Below, piece after piece: positions 27,614-36,510 of a stretch of DNA of 64,000 nucleotides; within the stretch, counting starts at the first letter, position 1, and each line of letters opens with the position of its first letter. This DNA is from Phyllobacterium brassicacearum (GTDB taxonomy: Bacteria; Pseudomonadota; Alphaproteobacteria; Rhizobiales; Rhizobiaceae), in contig NZ_PGGO01000023.1 of assembly GCF_003010955.1 (NCBI RefSeq), positions 17,441 to 81,440 on the forward strand, given 5' to 3'. The notes beneath the pieces are model-generated. The model was not told the origin of the DNA, did not search any database, and saw nothing but the letters and a program-made list of their open reading frames with translations. The translations under genes and the position numbers were made by a program.

Positions 27614-28639
27614 ATGTTCCAGATGACGCAAGAACGTTTATATGCCGGAGCAAGACAAGCTGCCACGATTTTGGTGACGCTGTTCGGTCTTCTGGTTCTT
27701 ACCTTCTGCATCGGCCGGCTGATGCCAGTCGATCCTGTCCGCGCCATCATCGGCGAGGAGGCAGATGCCGCTACCTACAACATGGTGGCCGAACGGCTTG
27801 GCATGGACAGGCCGATCTATGAACAGTTCCTGCGCTATCTCGGTGACATCCTGACCGGAAACTTTGGCGTGTCGATCCGCACTGGCCAGTCGGTAATCAA
27901 CGATATCGCCCATGTCATGCCGGCGACAATCGAACTTGCGACATTCGCAATCATCTGCGGCGCAGGCCTTGGCATTCCGCTGGGTATCCTTGCCGCAGTC
28001 CGCCGCAACACCCTGATCGATCACGCGATCCGCGTGGTCACCTTGCTTGGCCACTCGATGCCCATCTTCTGGATCGGCATGATCGGTCTTATCGTCTTCT
28101 ATGCATCGCTCGGTCTTGTCGGCGGCGGCGGACGCATGTCGGATTACAATATCGGGCTGGTCCCCGAAACCACTGGATTTCTCCTCATCGACGCCGCCAT
28201 GGCGGGCGACTGGGAAGTGTTCCGGGACGCGGTCAACCATCTCGTTTTGCCGGCCAGCATATTGGGTTACTCGTCGATGGCCTACATTACGCGCATGACC
28301 CGCAGCTTCATGCTCGACCAGCTCAACCAGGAGTATGTGGTCACCGCCCGCGTCAAGGGGCTCTCGAACAGCAGGACAGTATGGCACCACGCCTTCGCCA
28401 ATATCCGCGTCCAGCTCGTGACCATTGTAGCGCTCGCCTATGGCAGCCTGCTCGAAGGTGCCGTCCTGATTGAAACCGTCTTTTCCTGGCCGGGCTTCGG
28501 CCAGTACATGACGAACAACATGCTGGTCGGCGACATGAACGCCGTCATGACCTGCGTGCTCATTGTCGGCATCATTTTCATCTGTCTGAATCTGCTTTCC
28601 GATGTCCTTTACAAAATCTTTGATCCGAGGACGCGATGA
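27614..28639 (+). CDS. ABC transporter permease, DppB-type
   Basis: 341 residues with six membrane helices. LVTLFGLLVLTFCIGRLMPV is the first helix, followed by DPVRAIIGE and the large periplasmic loop typical of DppB/OppB; the cytoplasmic coupling loop is in ARVKGLSNSRTVWHHAF. ATG 27614 or 27623 are both possible. It overlaps the next permease gene by 4 bases (ATGA). Confidence 0.92.
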   Translation: MFQMTQERLYAGARQAATILVTLFGLLVLTFCIGRLMPVDPVRAIIGEEADAATYNMVAERLGMDRPIYEQFLRYLGDILTGNFGVSIRTGQSVINDIAHVMPATIELATFAIICGAGLGIPLGILAAVRRNTLIDHAIRVVTLLGHSMPIFWIGMIGLIVFYASLGLVGGGGRMSDYNIGLVPETTGFLLIDAAMAGDWEVFRDAVNHLVLPASILGYSSMAYITRMTRSFMLDQLNQEYVVTARVKGLSNSRTVWHHAFANIRVQLVTIVALAYGSLLEGAVLIETVFSWPGFGQYMTNNMLVGDMNAVMTCVLIVGIIFICLNLLSDVLYKIFDPRTR

Positions 28640-29544
28640 CAATCAAGAGCTTGTACGGTACCGAAAACATGTCGAACGCACGTGTCTCCCCATGGTTCTC
28701 CGGACCGCTGAAAGGACTGGGTGCCGTCCTCAAACGGCTTTCCTCCGACCCTTCATCCTGCTTCGGCCTCGCTGTCGTCGTCATCCTTGTGCTTTGCGCC
28801 ATCCTCGCACCCTGGATCGCAACGCATGATCCGAATCTTGTGGACCTGCCCAATGCGCTCCGATCTCCGGATGCCGCGAACTGGTTTGGCACGGACGAGC
28901 TTGGCCGCGACATCTACAGCCGCATTGTCCATGGTACGCGGATCACCCTGTCAATCATCACCCTCGTCTCGATCGTCGTCGGGCCAGTCGGTCTTCTGGT
29001 GGGCACGACCGCAGGATATTTCGGCGGCTGGTGCGACACCGTCATGATGCGGATCACCGACATCTTTCTCTCATTTCCCGGTCTGATCCTGTCACTCGCA
29101 TTCGTTGCGGCACTGGGTGCGGGGCTCGAAAACGCGATCATCGCCATCGCATTGACATCATGGCCGCCGATCGCCCGCCTTGCCCGGGCCGAAACGCTGA
29201 CCTTCCGTTCGGCGGATTATATCTCAGCGTCACGCATGCAGGGCGCCTCGTCGATCCGCATCATCACCAAGTCGATCATGCCGATGTGTCTCCCTTCGGT
29301 CCTGGTGCGGATAACGTTGAGCATGGCGACCGTCATCCTGACCGCAGCGGGACTTGGGTTCCTGGGCCTCGGCGCTCAGCCGCCGCTGCCAGAATGGGGT
29401 GCCATGATCGCAACGGGTCGCCGCTACATGCTTGACAGCTGGTGGCTGGTCGCATTTCCGGGTGCTGCCATTTTGATCGTCAGTCTGGCTTTCAACCTTC
29501 TCGGGGACGGTCTTCGCGATGCCCTCGATCCAAAACAGCGTTGA
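28636..29544 (+). CDS. ABC transporter permease, DppC-type
   Basis: 302 residues. An N-terminal cytoplasmic tail and helix (GLAVVVILVLCAILAPWIA) are followed by the DppC signature WFGTDELGRDIYSRIVHGTR and five further helices; the coupling loop is SASRMQGASSIRIITKSIMP. It forms the heterodimeric channel with the preceding gene. Confidence 0.93.
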   Translation: MTIKSLYGTENMSNARVSPWFSGPLKGLGAVLKRLSSDPSSCFGLAVVVILVLCAILAPWIATHDPNLVDLPNALRSPDAANWFGTDELGRDIYSRIVHGTRITLSIITLVSIVVGPVGLLVGTTAGYFGGWCDTVMMRITDIFLSFPGLILSLAFVAALGAGLENAIIAIALTSWPPIARLARAETLTFRSADYISASRMQGASSIRIITKSIMPMCLPSVLVRITLSMATVILTAAGLGFLGLGAQPPLPEWGAMIATGRRYMLDSWWLVAFPGAAILIVSLAFNLLGDGLRDALDPKQR

Positions 29545-29554
29545 GGAGAGGACC

Positions 29555-30412
29555 ATGAACGACCAGCAACCTCTATTGGACGTTTCCAACCTCCGCGTAA
29601 GCTACCGCAAGGACAAGACCTATTCCGATGCGGTGCGGGGTGTCTCCTTTACACTTGGGCGTGAGAGACTGGGTATCGTGGGAGAGTCCGGGTCCGGCAA
29701 ATCGACAATTGGCCGGGCTTTGTTGAAGCTGCTCCCGTCCGCACGGATCAGCGCCGACCGGCTCCAGTTTCAGGATACCGACCTGCTCAAGGCTGGCGAA
29801 CGGGAAATGCTGACAATTCGCGGCCGCCGCATTTCCATGATCCTGCAGGATCCCAAATTCTCGCTCAACCCGGTACACCGGGTCGGCCATCAGGTCTCGG
29901 AGGCGTACCGCGTGCACACACGCGCATCCAGTCAACAGGCACGTCAGAAAACCTTGGAGATGCTCGAGGCTGTGCATATCCGCGATCCCGAGCGTGTGTA
30001 CGACCTCTATCCGCACGAGGTATCCGGCGGCATGGGTCAGCGCATCATGATTGCAATGATGCTGATACCCGAGCCACAGCTGATCATTGCCGACGAGCCG
30101 ACATCAGCGCTGGACGTCACTGTCCGCATGCAGGTGCTGAATATTCTCAATGAACTGGTGACGCGCAAGGGCATGGGACTGATCATGATCAGTCACGACC
30201 TCAACCTGGTTCGCAACTTCTGCGATCGGGTGTTGATCATGCGATCGGGCGAGATCGTGGAATCCTGCGCGGCGCGCGACCTGACCCATGCTTCTCACCC
30301 ATACACGCGAGGATTGTTGGCCGCGCAGCCGCATATCGGGGGCAATAGGGGACCCTTGCCGGTCCTCGGCCGCGATCCCGGTCTCGCAAAACCAGCAGTG
30401 GAGACAATGTGA
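29555..30412 (+). CDS. ABC transporter ATP-binding protein, DppD-type
   Basis: 285 residues. Walker A GESGSGKST, Q-loop in ILQDPKFSLNPVHRVG, signature VSGGMGQR and Walker B LIIADEPTSALD are all intact. The C-terminus HPYTRGLLAAQP is the oligopeptide-type extension. ATG 29555 has GAGGAGAGG directly upstream. It overlaps the next ATPase gene by a single base (TGATG). Confidence 0.93.
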   Translation: MNDQQPLLDVSNLRVSYRKDKTYSDAVRGVSFTLGRERLGIVGESGSGKSTIGRALLKLLPSARISADRLQFQDTDLLKAGEREMLTIRGRRISMILQDPKFSLNPVHRVGHQVSEAYRVHTRASSQQARQKTLEMLEAVHIRDPERVYDLYPHEVSGGMGQRIMIAMMLIPEPQLIIADEPTSALDVTVRMQVLNILNELVTRKGMGLIMISHDLNLVRNFCDRVLIMRSGEIVESCAARDLTHASHPYTRGLLAAQPHIGGNRGPLPVLGRDPGLAKPAVETM

Positions 30413-31170
30413 TGAGCGATGTAACCATCAAGGGTCTCACCATTTCACTGGGCATGGGTGCTGCCCAGAAGAAGATCCTCAATGAGGTCGGCTTTTCAGT
30501 TGCGTCCGGAGAATCGTTCGGGCTCGTCGGCGAATCCGGTTCGGGAAAATCGACCATTCTGCGCTGCTTTGCGCGCCTGCTGACATTCTGGTCCGGCGAG
30601 ATCTCGATTGCCGGCAGGCCGGTCGACCAGATCCCTGCCGCTGAGTATTGTCGCCTCGTGCAGATGGTGTTCCAGGATCCCTATGGTTCGCTTCATCCGC
30701 GCCAGTCGATCAAGACCGCGTTGCAGGAGCCGCTTCGGATTCACCGGCTCGATCGCCAGCAAGAGCGAATGGAAAAAGCGCTCATCGATGTTGGTTTGAA
30801 TGGCTCCTTCCTTTCACGTTATCCGCATGAACTCTCGGGCGGACAGAGGCAGCGTGTGGCGATTGCGAGGGCGTTGATCCTTGAGCCGAGCGTGCTCTTG
30901 CTTGATGAGCCCACATCAGCGCTCGACGTATCTGTTCAGGCGGAGGTGCTCAACTTGCTGAACGAAATCAGGCGCACGCGAAAGCTGACCTATCTGTTCG
31001 TCTCGCACGATTTGGCTGTCATCGACTACATGTGCGAGCGCCTGGCCGTCATGCAGTCCGGAAGCATTGTGGAGATCATGAATCGTACAGAGTTGTGCAA
31101 AGGCGGGGCAAAACATCCATACGCGCGCCAATTGATCGACTCGAGTATTGAATATGATCGAGTCGCATGA
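30412..31170 (+). CDS. ABC transporter ATP-binding protein, DppF-type
   Basis: 252 residues. Walker A GESGSGKST, Q-loop in MVFQDPYGSLHPRQ, signature ELSGGQRQRV and Walker B LLLDEPTSALD. It is the second ATPase of the importer and completes a five-gene dpp-like set (binding protein, two permeases, two ATPases). ATG 30412 is used; a GTG at 30409 would add one residue. Confidence 0.92.
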   Translation: MSDVTIKGLTISLGMGAAQKKILNEVGFSVASGESFGLVGESGSGKSTILRCFARLLTFWSGEISIAGRPVDQIPAAEYCRLVQMVFQDPYGSLHPRQSIKTALQEPLRIHRLDRQQERMEKALIDVGLNGSFLSRYPHELSGGQRQRVAIARALILEPSVLLLDEPTSALDVSVQAEVLNLLNEIRRTRKLTYLFVSHDLAVIDYMCERLAVMQSGSIVEIMNRTELCKGGAKHPYARQLIDSSIEYDRVA

Positions 31171-31238
31171 GTCCTCAATTATCACTGGACTTGCATGCGT
31201 CTGATCGGCCGTGAGTAGATTTCTCCAAAGGGGAACGA

Positions 31239-31952
31239 ATGAACACGAAGAGGCGAGAAACACTAACCTCACAATTGGTCAGGCAAGTCGCTGGCAGGAT
31301 CAAATCGGGTGAATTTCCCAGGGGCGCGAAACTCCCGACTGAAAAGGAAATGATCGACGAGTTCGGTGTCAGCCGAACTGTCGTTCGTGAAGCGATCGCC
31401 AATCTTCGCGCCAATGGCATGGTTTCGACCCAGCAGGGCATCGGCGCTTTCGTCGTCCACAACACCGCTCTGCCTGCATTCCGCATCGCGGAAGAAGATC
31501 TTTCCGTCATCGAGGAGGTCGTCAAGGGTCTGGAATTGCGCATTGCCGTGGAGTCCGAGGCTGCGGCGCTGGCCGCCAAGCGACGCAGTGATGACGACAT
31601 TCGCGCAATCGAAGGCGCGTGCGAGGCGATGGCCGATGCCATCAAGACGGGAAGCGACAGTATTGAAGCGGATTTGAATTTTCACCGGGCCATTGCCCGC
31701 GCCAGTCAGAACGATCATTTTCTGAAGATCTTCAATTATCTCGGCGAAGTCCTGATCCCGAGAGCACGACTGCAGACGCATCGTTTTGACGAATCCACGC
31801 TCTCGGAATATCTCGCACGCGTCAATTCCGAACACCGGCAAATCCTCGTCGCCATCCGCCGGAGTGACACAGATGGCGCGCGGGCGACGATGCGGATGCA
31901 TTTGAGCGGCAGCCGCGACCGCCTTCAGCAGTCGATAGACGATGGACAATGA
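31239..31952 (+). CDS. FadR-subfamily GntR transcriptional regulator
   Basis: 237 residues. The winged HTH (residues 10-75) has GAKLPTEKEMIDEFGVSRTV and VREAIANLRANGMV; the FCD effector domain follows with RIAVESEAAALAAKR, DLNFHRAIARAS and SEHRQILVAI, including the Asp/His metal ligands. FCD regulators of uronate operons respond to sugar acids. It follows the importer, in the same direction, and overlaps the next gene by 4 bases, so it likely controls this whole cluster. Confidence 0.88.
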   Translation: MNTKRRETLTSQLVRQVAGRIKSGEFPRGAKLPTEKEMIDEFGVSRTVVREAIANLRANGMVSTQQGIGAFVVHNTALPAFRIAEEDLSVIEEVVKGLELRIAVESEAAALAAKRRSDDDIRAIEGACEAMADAIKTGSDSIEADLNFHRAIARASQNDHFLKIFNYLGEVLIPRARLQTHRFDESTLSEYLARVNSEHRQILVAIRRSDTDGARATMRMHLSGSRDRLQQSIDDGQ

Positions 31953-33007
31953 TTGACCGGGACAACATGTCCGGTTTGTCGCGGCGACTGCGTGAGTCAG
32001 TCCAGTTTACCAGATCATTCAAGTCGACAGATCTGTCGTTCGATTCCTGGCAGTCAGCGACGAGGGCATTTGTCACTGAGGCACTCGACCTTCGCGATGC
32101 CTGCGCAGCACGCGCCCGAACCATTGAGCGGCGAGATCACGAATCGCATGAGACCCGGCTGCTGGAACTCACATTCAGCAGCGGTGAAACAACTGAAGCA
32201 TTCCTTCTCTTACCCGCCGGCAAGACCCGACGTCCCGCCGTCCTGTTGCTCCACGACCATGGCTCGCGTTTTGACATCGGCAAGGAAAAGCTCGTTCGGC
32301 CCTGGAATGACGACAAGGCGCTTTCTGCAAGCGCGTGGACCGAACGCTGTTACGATAGTCGCTACCTTGGTGAGGTGCTCGTCAAACGTGGCTATGTTGT
32401 TCTTTGTGCCGACGCCCTCGGCTGGGGCAGCCGCGAAGGAAACGGCTATCAGGCGCAACAGGCTCTGGCCGCCAACCTGTTGCAATTCGGGACGTCACTT
32501 GCTGCGGTCGTGGCGTCGGAGGATGTGCAGGCCGCACTTTGCCTGAGCGCATTGCCGGAAGTTGACGAACTCTGCGTGGCGAGCATGGGATTTTCATTCG
32601 GCGGCTACCGTGCCTGGCAGGTAGCCGCACTGACTGAGGCAATATCGGCTTCGGTGGCCATCAGCTGGATGGGGCGGTTAACCGGGTTGATGGAGCCGGG
32701 AGCCAATCTGCTCCGCGGCCAATCGGCCTATTACATGCTGCATCCGCCACTTGCCGGAAAGCTGGATTACCCTGATATCGCTGCCCTCATAGCCCCGCGA
32801 CCCGGGCTCTTCTACGCGGGCGATCACGACCCTCATTTCCCGCGCGCAGCCGTAACGGCGGCATTCGGCGATCTGACCGAAAGCTGGGGCGCTGCCCAGG
32901 CTCCCGGGCATCTGGAAACCAGAATCTGGCCGTCAGGTCATGAGTTTGGAGCCGCGCAGCAGGACGCGGCAATCCAGTGGCTCGATGCGGTGTTTAACCG
33001 AAGTTGA
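31949..33007 (+). CDS. Alpha/beta hydrolase, dienelactone hydrolase/acetyl-esterase like, of the uronate cluster
   Basis: 352 residues, cytosolic (no signal peptide). The oxyanion region LLLHDHGSRFDIGKEKL, the nucleophile Ser in SMGFSFGGYRAW, the Asp in YAGDHDPHF and the His in WPSGHEF make a complete catalytic triad. The HDHGSR..GKEKL block resembles large acetyl-esterase-like hydrolases. The ATGA overlap with the regulator puts it in the catabolic operon. A role in removing acyl or methyl groups from imported uronides would fit, but is inferred. Confidence 0.75.
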   Translation: MIDRDNMSGLSRRLRESVQFTRSFKSTDLSFDSWQSATRAFVTEALDLRDACAARARTIERRDHESHETRLLELTFSSGETTEAFLLLPAGKTRRPAVLLLHDHGSRFDIGKEKLVRPWNDDKALSASAWTERCYDSRYLGEVLVKRGYVVLCADALGWGSREGNGYQAQQALAANLLQFGTSLAAVVASEDVQAALCLSALPEVDELCVASMGFSFGGYRAWQVAALTEAISASVAISWMGRLTGLMEPGANLLRGQSAYYMLHPPLAGKLDYPDIAALIAPRPGLFYAGDHDPHFPRAAVTAAFGDLTESWGAAQAPGHLETRIWPSGHEFGAAQQDAAIQWLDAVFNRS

Positions 33008-33039
33008 ATCGCTCGTATTCGGCGTGTCAGGCACGGACC

Positions 33040-33981
33040 CTATTGCGGTCCGAGCCTTTCAATCAGAACCTGCAAGTCCTTGTGGTCCTGTTTCGAGCAA
33101 TCCGTCAGCGGCGGACGAACCGGTCCGGCGGGCCTTCCAACGAGACGTGCCCCAGCCTTGACGATGCTCACGGCGTAGCCGCCGGCGCGATTGCGGATTG
33201 CGATATAGGGCAGGAAGAACTCTTTCAGGAGCCGCTCGGTCGTGTTGCGGTCGCCGCTGCGCACTGCCCCGTAGAACGCCATGGCAGTCTTGGGGATGAA
33301 ATTGAAAACGGCGGATGAATAAACCGGAAAGCCCGCGGCGTTATAAGCTTCGGCATAGACTTCTGCGGTGGGCAGGCCGCCGAGATAGCTCAGGCGGTCG
33401 CCAAGTCTGCTGCGGATTTCTGTGACGGCCTCGATTTCTCCAATGCCATCCTTGAAACCGATGAGATTGGGATTTCTGTCGACCAAACGTTCAAGCGTAT
33501 CGGCGCTCAGACGGCAGACATTGCGGTTATAAACGATCACACCAATATCGACCGACCTGCACACGGTTTCGATGTGTGCAGCGAGACCCTGTTGATTGGC
33601 CTCAGTCAGGTAATGGGGAAGAAGCAGAATTCCGGCAGCGCCCGCCGCCTGGGCATTGCGCGCCATCTCAACCGCCAGACGCGTGCTATACCCCGCTCCC
33701 GCAATGATGGGTGTATGGGAGCCACAGGTTTCGACTGCTGCTCGGATAACCTGTGCGTGCTCGGCCAGGGTCAATGAGAACCCTTCCCCAGTCCCGCCGG
33801 CCGCGAACAACACGGTCGCACTGTAGGGCATCAGCCATTCGAGCCTTGCCCGGTAGCCCGCGGGGTCGAACTCGCCCTGCTCATCGAAGTCAGTCAAAGG
33901 AAAGGACATCAGGCCGGATGACAGAACGGATTTGAGGGCCAATGGATCATAGGCCAGCCGGTTCGTTGAGTTGTAGTTCAT
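33040..33981 (-). CDS. kdgD: 5-dehydro-4-deoxyglucarate dehydratase
   Basis: A 313-residue class I aldolase-fold enzyme (DHDPS family). The GxxGE loop is in [13 protein letters not shown], the Tyr in VIVYNRN and the Schiff-base Lys in [23 protein letters not shown] is the N-terminal mark of KdgD. It dehydrates and decarboxylates 5-keto-4-deoxyglucarate to 2-oxoglutarate semialdehyde, in the oxidative uronate route. It lies downstream of and in line with the enolase-superfamily gene, 48 bases away. Confidence 0.93.
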   Translation of the reverse strand: MNYNSTNRLAYDPLALKSVLSSGLMSFPLTDFDEQGEFDPAGYRARLEWLMPYSATVLFAAGGTGEGFSLTLAEHAQVIRAAVETCGSHTPIIAGAGYSTRLAVEMARNAQAAGAAGILLLPHYLTEANQQGLAAHIETVCRSVDIGVIVYNRNVCRLSADTLERLVDRNPNLIGFKDGIGEIEAVTEIRSRLGDRLSYLGGLPTAEVYAEAYNAAGFPVYSSAVFNFIPKTAMAFYGAVRSGDRNTTERLLKEFFLPYIAIRNRAGGYAVSIVKAGARLVGRPAGPVRPPLTDCSKQDHKDLQVLIERLGPQ

Positions 33982-34029
33982 GATGTGTCCTTTTTTCGGG
34001 ATTGGCGTTCGCGCCGCATCCAGACGCTG

Positions 34030-35178
34030 TCAATCGACGAGGTTGTCGTTGATGAAATCGAAGTTGATGTCTTCGCCGAGGCCGGGTTTGTCAGACAGAT
34101 GAACGAAGCCGTCCTGGTCCATCGGGTCGACCAGCGCGTTGAGATACTCAAACCCATCGTCATATTCGAGGAACGGGTGCAGCAGGCCGCGCTCATACCA
34201 GCGAACATTCTTCGAAACCGCCGTGACGATCAGGTTGGGTGCTCCATTGCCGTGCACCTCGCAATTCATGCCAAAAGACTCGGCAAGATGCATCGTCTTC
34301 AGCGCTGGCGAAATGCCGCCCACGTCATGCACGCCGGTGCGCAGGATGTCGCAAGCTTTCGAGGTGATCCATTCGGCGCGGGTATAGTGCTTGCCTCCGG
34401 CACTTTCCGGACCGAGAACCGGAATGTCGAGATTTGCCGCGAGCCATGTGTAAGAGGCAGAACTCTGCTCGTCCATCGCCTCCTCGATCCAGGCAAAGCC
34501 AAGCTTTTCGAGGCCCCTGCCAAGTTCGAGCGCTTCCGTCCGGGAATACCAGTGGAAGGCATCGAGCATCAAATGGATATCTGGGCCCACCGCCTCACGC
34601 ACAGCCGCGCAAGCCTTGATGTCCATCTTGACATCGGGCGCCCACGAAACGGGCGGCATCCATGTATGCAGTTTGATCCCCTTGTACCCGCGCTTCACCA
34701 GCTTTTCGGCAAACCGGCCGTAATCCTCTGGCGTCGCCAATCCGCCTTCCAATTCATCACCGCACATGATCGAACCATAGGCGGGGACCTTGTCGCGATA
34801 GCTTCCGATGAGTTTGTGAGCCGGGATGCCGAGTTTCCTGCCAGCCAGATCCCACAAGGCGCAGTCGACGATCGCCAGTGTGCGGTCCGTCAGCTGTGCC
34901 GCGCTGCCGCGCTGCCAGTGGGCCAAGTCCTGCCAAAGGCGTTCACGGTCGAACGGATCCTGACCAAGCAGAACCTTCTTCACGAACTTGTCGATGATAT
35001 GCGGACGAACGATCTCGACCGGCGAAAAACAGTAGCCCTCGCTGCCGTCATCGGCAGCAATCGTCAGCAGAGCAAGTTCAACCTTGTGTGCAGGGCCGGG
35101 ATGGGCATGGCCGGCGCTGTCCGCATGTCTGTAAGTCGTATGCTTGAAGCGACGCACGCTGATATCGATTATTTTCAA
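34030..35178 (-). CDS. Enolase-superfamily (mandelate racemase/MLE-like) sugar-acid dehydratase or cycloisomerase
   Basis: 382 residues from TTG 35178, which has GGAG 8 bases upstream; ATG 35211 has no ribosome site. An N-terminal capping domain is followed by a barrel with candidate Lys and His in KGIKLHTW, metal ligands Asp in LMLDAFHWY, Glu in WIEEAMDE and Glu in LGPESAGGKHY, and a late His in CEVHGNGAP. Substrate cannot be told. Next to kdgD, a galactarate/glucarate-related acid or its lactone is most likely. Confidence 0.82.
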   Translation of the reverse strand: MKIIDISVRRFKHTTYRHADSAGHAHPGPAHKVELALLTIAADDGSEGYCFSPVEIVRPHIIDKFVKKVLLGQDPFDRERLWQDLAHWQRGSAAQLTDRTLAIVDCALWDLAGRKLGIPAHKLIGSYRDKVPAYGSIMCGDELEGGLATPEDYGRFAEKLVKRGYKGIKLHTWMPPVSWAPDVKMDIKACAAVREAVGPDIHLMLDAFHWYSRTEALELGRGLEKLGFAWIEEAMDEQSSASYTWLAANLDIPVLGPESAGGKHYTRAEWITSKACDILRTGVHDVGGISPALKTMHLAESFGMNCEVHGNGAPNLIVTAVSKNVRWYERGLLHPFLEYDDGFEYLNALVDPMDQDGFVHLSDKPGLGEDINFDFINDNLVD

Positions 35179-35529
35179 GATCCCGTCTCCAATGCTCTGC
35201 CTGGCTATCATAGCAAATTGCTTGGCGAATCTGCTTCACTACCCGTTTCAATATCATGTTGTATGATGACTGACAACGCCTATTTGCGATTGCCAGCAAG
35301 TTTGAGCCGATCGGTCCAGATGCACGTAACTATCGAGATAATATAACATCCTTGAACACCAGCTACAGCTATCGGCGGGCCGTTCTCCAGACTGGTTGAG
35401 GCGACTGGAGCCGAAACTACGTTAGTTGTATGATGATGGCCACGATCCGTCCCGGTCGGGGCGGGTCGACATTCTCGTCGCCCCAACCACCCTTCTGTAA
35501 ATATTCCCCCCCCATCAGGGAGATTGCAC
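35179..35529. promoter_or_regulatory. Regulatory region upstream of the enolase-superfamily gene
   Basis: Contains GTTGTATGATGACTGACAAC at 35258-35277 (GTTGT and ACAAC arms) and a second TTGTATGATGATGG at 35426-35439. These look like operators of a GntR/FCD sugar-acid regulator. The right part (35440-35520) is G+C-rich with nothing recognised. Confidence 0.5.
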
Positions 35530-36393
35530 CTATTCAAATATCCCTTTTGGCGTCTCGTTGTTCAGGAAGGGCTCGATGAATCCAATCAGCAGGTCCGTCT
35601 GATCGATGACTGCGGTGTGCGATGTCGCGGGCAGGACGGCGAGGCGTGAGGCCGGTAGCGGCTTGCCCATGTCGCCCATAACCCCGCCGCCGAGCATCCG
35701 GAACATCGCCACCGAATGCTCGAGCGTAGCCACATCTGCATCGCCGCTGATGATCAGGACCGGCGTCTTGAGCGTCTTGACGTCGGCTTCCCACGCCATC
35801 GGTTCGTGTTCGAGCGCAATGAGTTTCCTGACGAGAGCAGGAAACCCGTCGGGATTGGCGGCGAGCTTGCGATATTCCTCGGCGAACGGCATGCCAACGA
35901 ACATCTCGACCGTCATCTGCGGAATGAACGCCTTGAAGTCCGGCTGCCAGCCTTCGGCATCGTAGGCGACGGAGGCGGCGACGAGCTTGTTCACCTTGTC
36001 GGGATGGCGGATAGCAAGCTGCAGGCCGGCGGCCGCGCCCATGGAATAGCCGAATACGTCAGCTTTCTCGATGTTCACGGCGTCCATGAACGCAGCGACG
36101 TCGTCGGCAAGGTTCGGATAGGTAATTGGCCGGTCGATATCCGTCGTGCGGCCGTGCCCCTGCAGCTCGAGTGCATAGACCTTGTGGGTCTCGGCAAGTT
36201 TCGGGATGATCGCGCCCATCGTCGGAATGTTCATGTAGGCGCCGTGCAGCACGATCAGTGGATCGCCCTCGCCGGAGACCTCGTAGTACATCTGCATGCC
36301 ATTGACCTCAACCCGTTTACCCGCGGATATGGGTTGGGCAATCGCGGCGCTGGCGACAAGCAGGGCGCCGGCAATCAGAGCGGTTCGTAACAT
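35530..36393 (-). CDS. Secreted or periplasmic alpha/beta hydrolase
   Basis: 287 residues. Signal peptide MLRTALIAGALLVASAAIAQ, then an alpha/beta hydrolase: HGAYMNIPTM (oxyanion), the Ser nucleophile in VFGYSMGAAAGL, Asp in ISGDADVAT and His in PATSHTAV. The substrate is unknown; it resembles general non-haem peroxidase-like or ester hydrolases. It stands alone, 350 bases from the enolase-superfamily gene and divergent from nothing nearby. Confidence 0.82.
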   Translation of the reverse strand: MLRTALIAGALLVASAAIAQPISAGKRVEVNGMQMYYEVSGEGDPLIVLHGAYMNIPTMGAIIPKLAETHKVYALELQGHGRTTDIDRPITYPNLADDVAAFMDAVNIEKADVFGYSMGAAAGLQLAIRHPDKVNKLVAASVAYDAEGWQPDFKAFIPQMTVEMFVGMPFAEEYRKLAANPDGFPALVRKLIALEHEPMAWEADVKTLKTPVLIISGDADVATLEHSVAMFRMLGGGVMGDMGKPLPASRLAVLPATSHTAVIDQTDLLIGFIEPFLNNETPKGIFE

Positions 36394-36510
36394 CGATCTA
36401 TCTCCTCGTTTTGTGCGCGGCCGATGCCGGCGTCGACAGTTAGACGAACGGCATTTCCACGATCCGACATGAGGTGATCGATTTTTTCAGATGACCGCCG
36501 ACTCTCGCGC

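Noticed and set aside
33985..35346. 453-codon plus-strand frame opposite the enolase-superfamily gene
   Set aside because: No family features and fully covered by a well-supported gene on the other strand.
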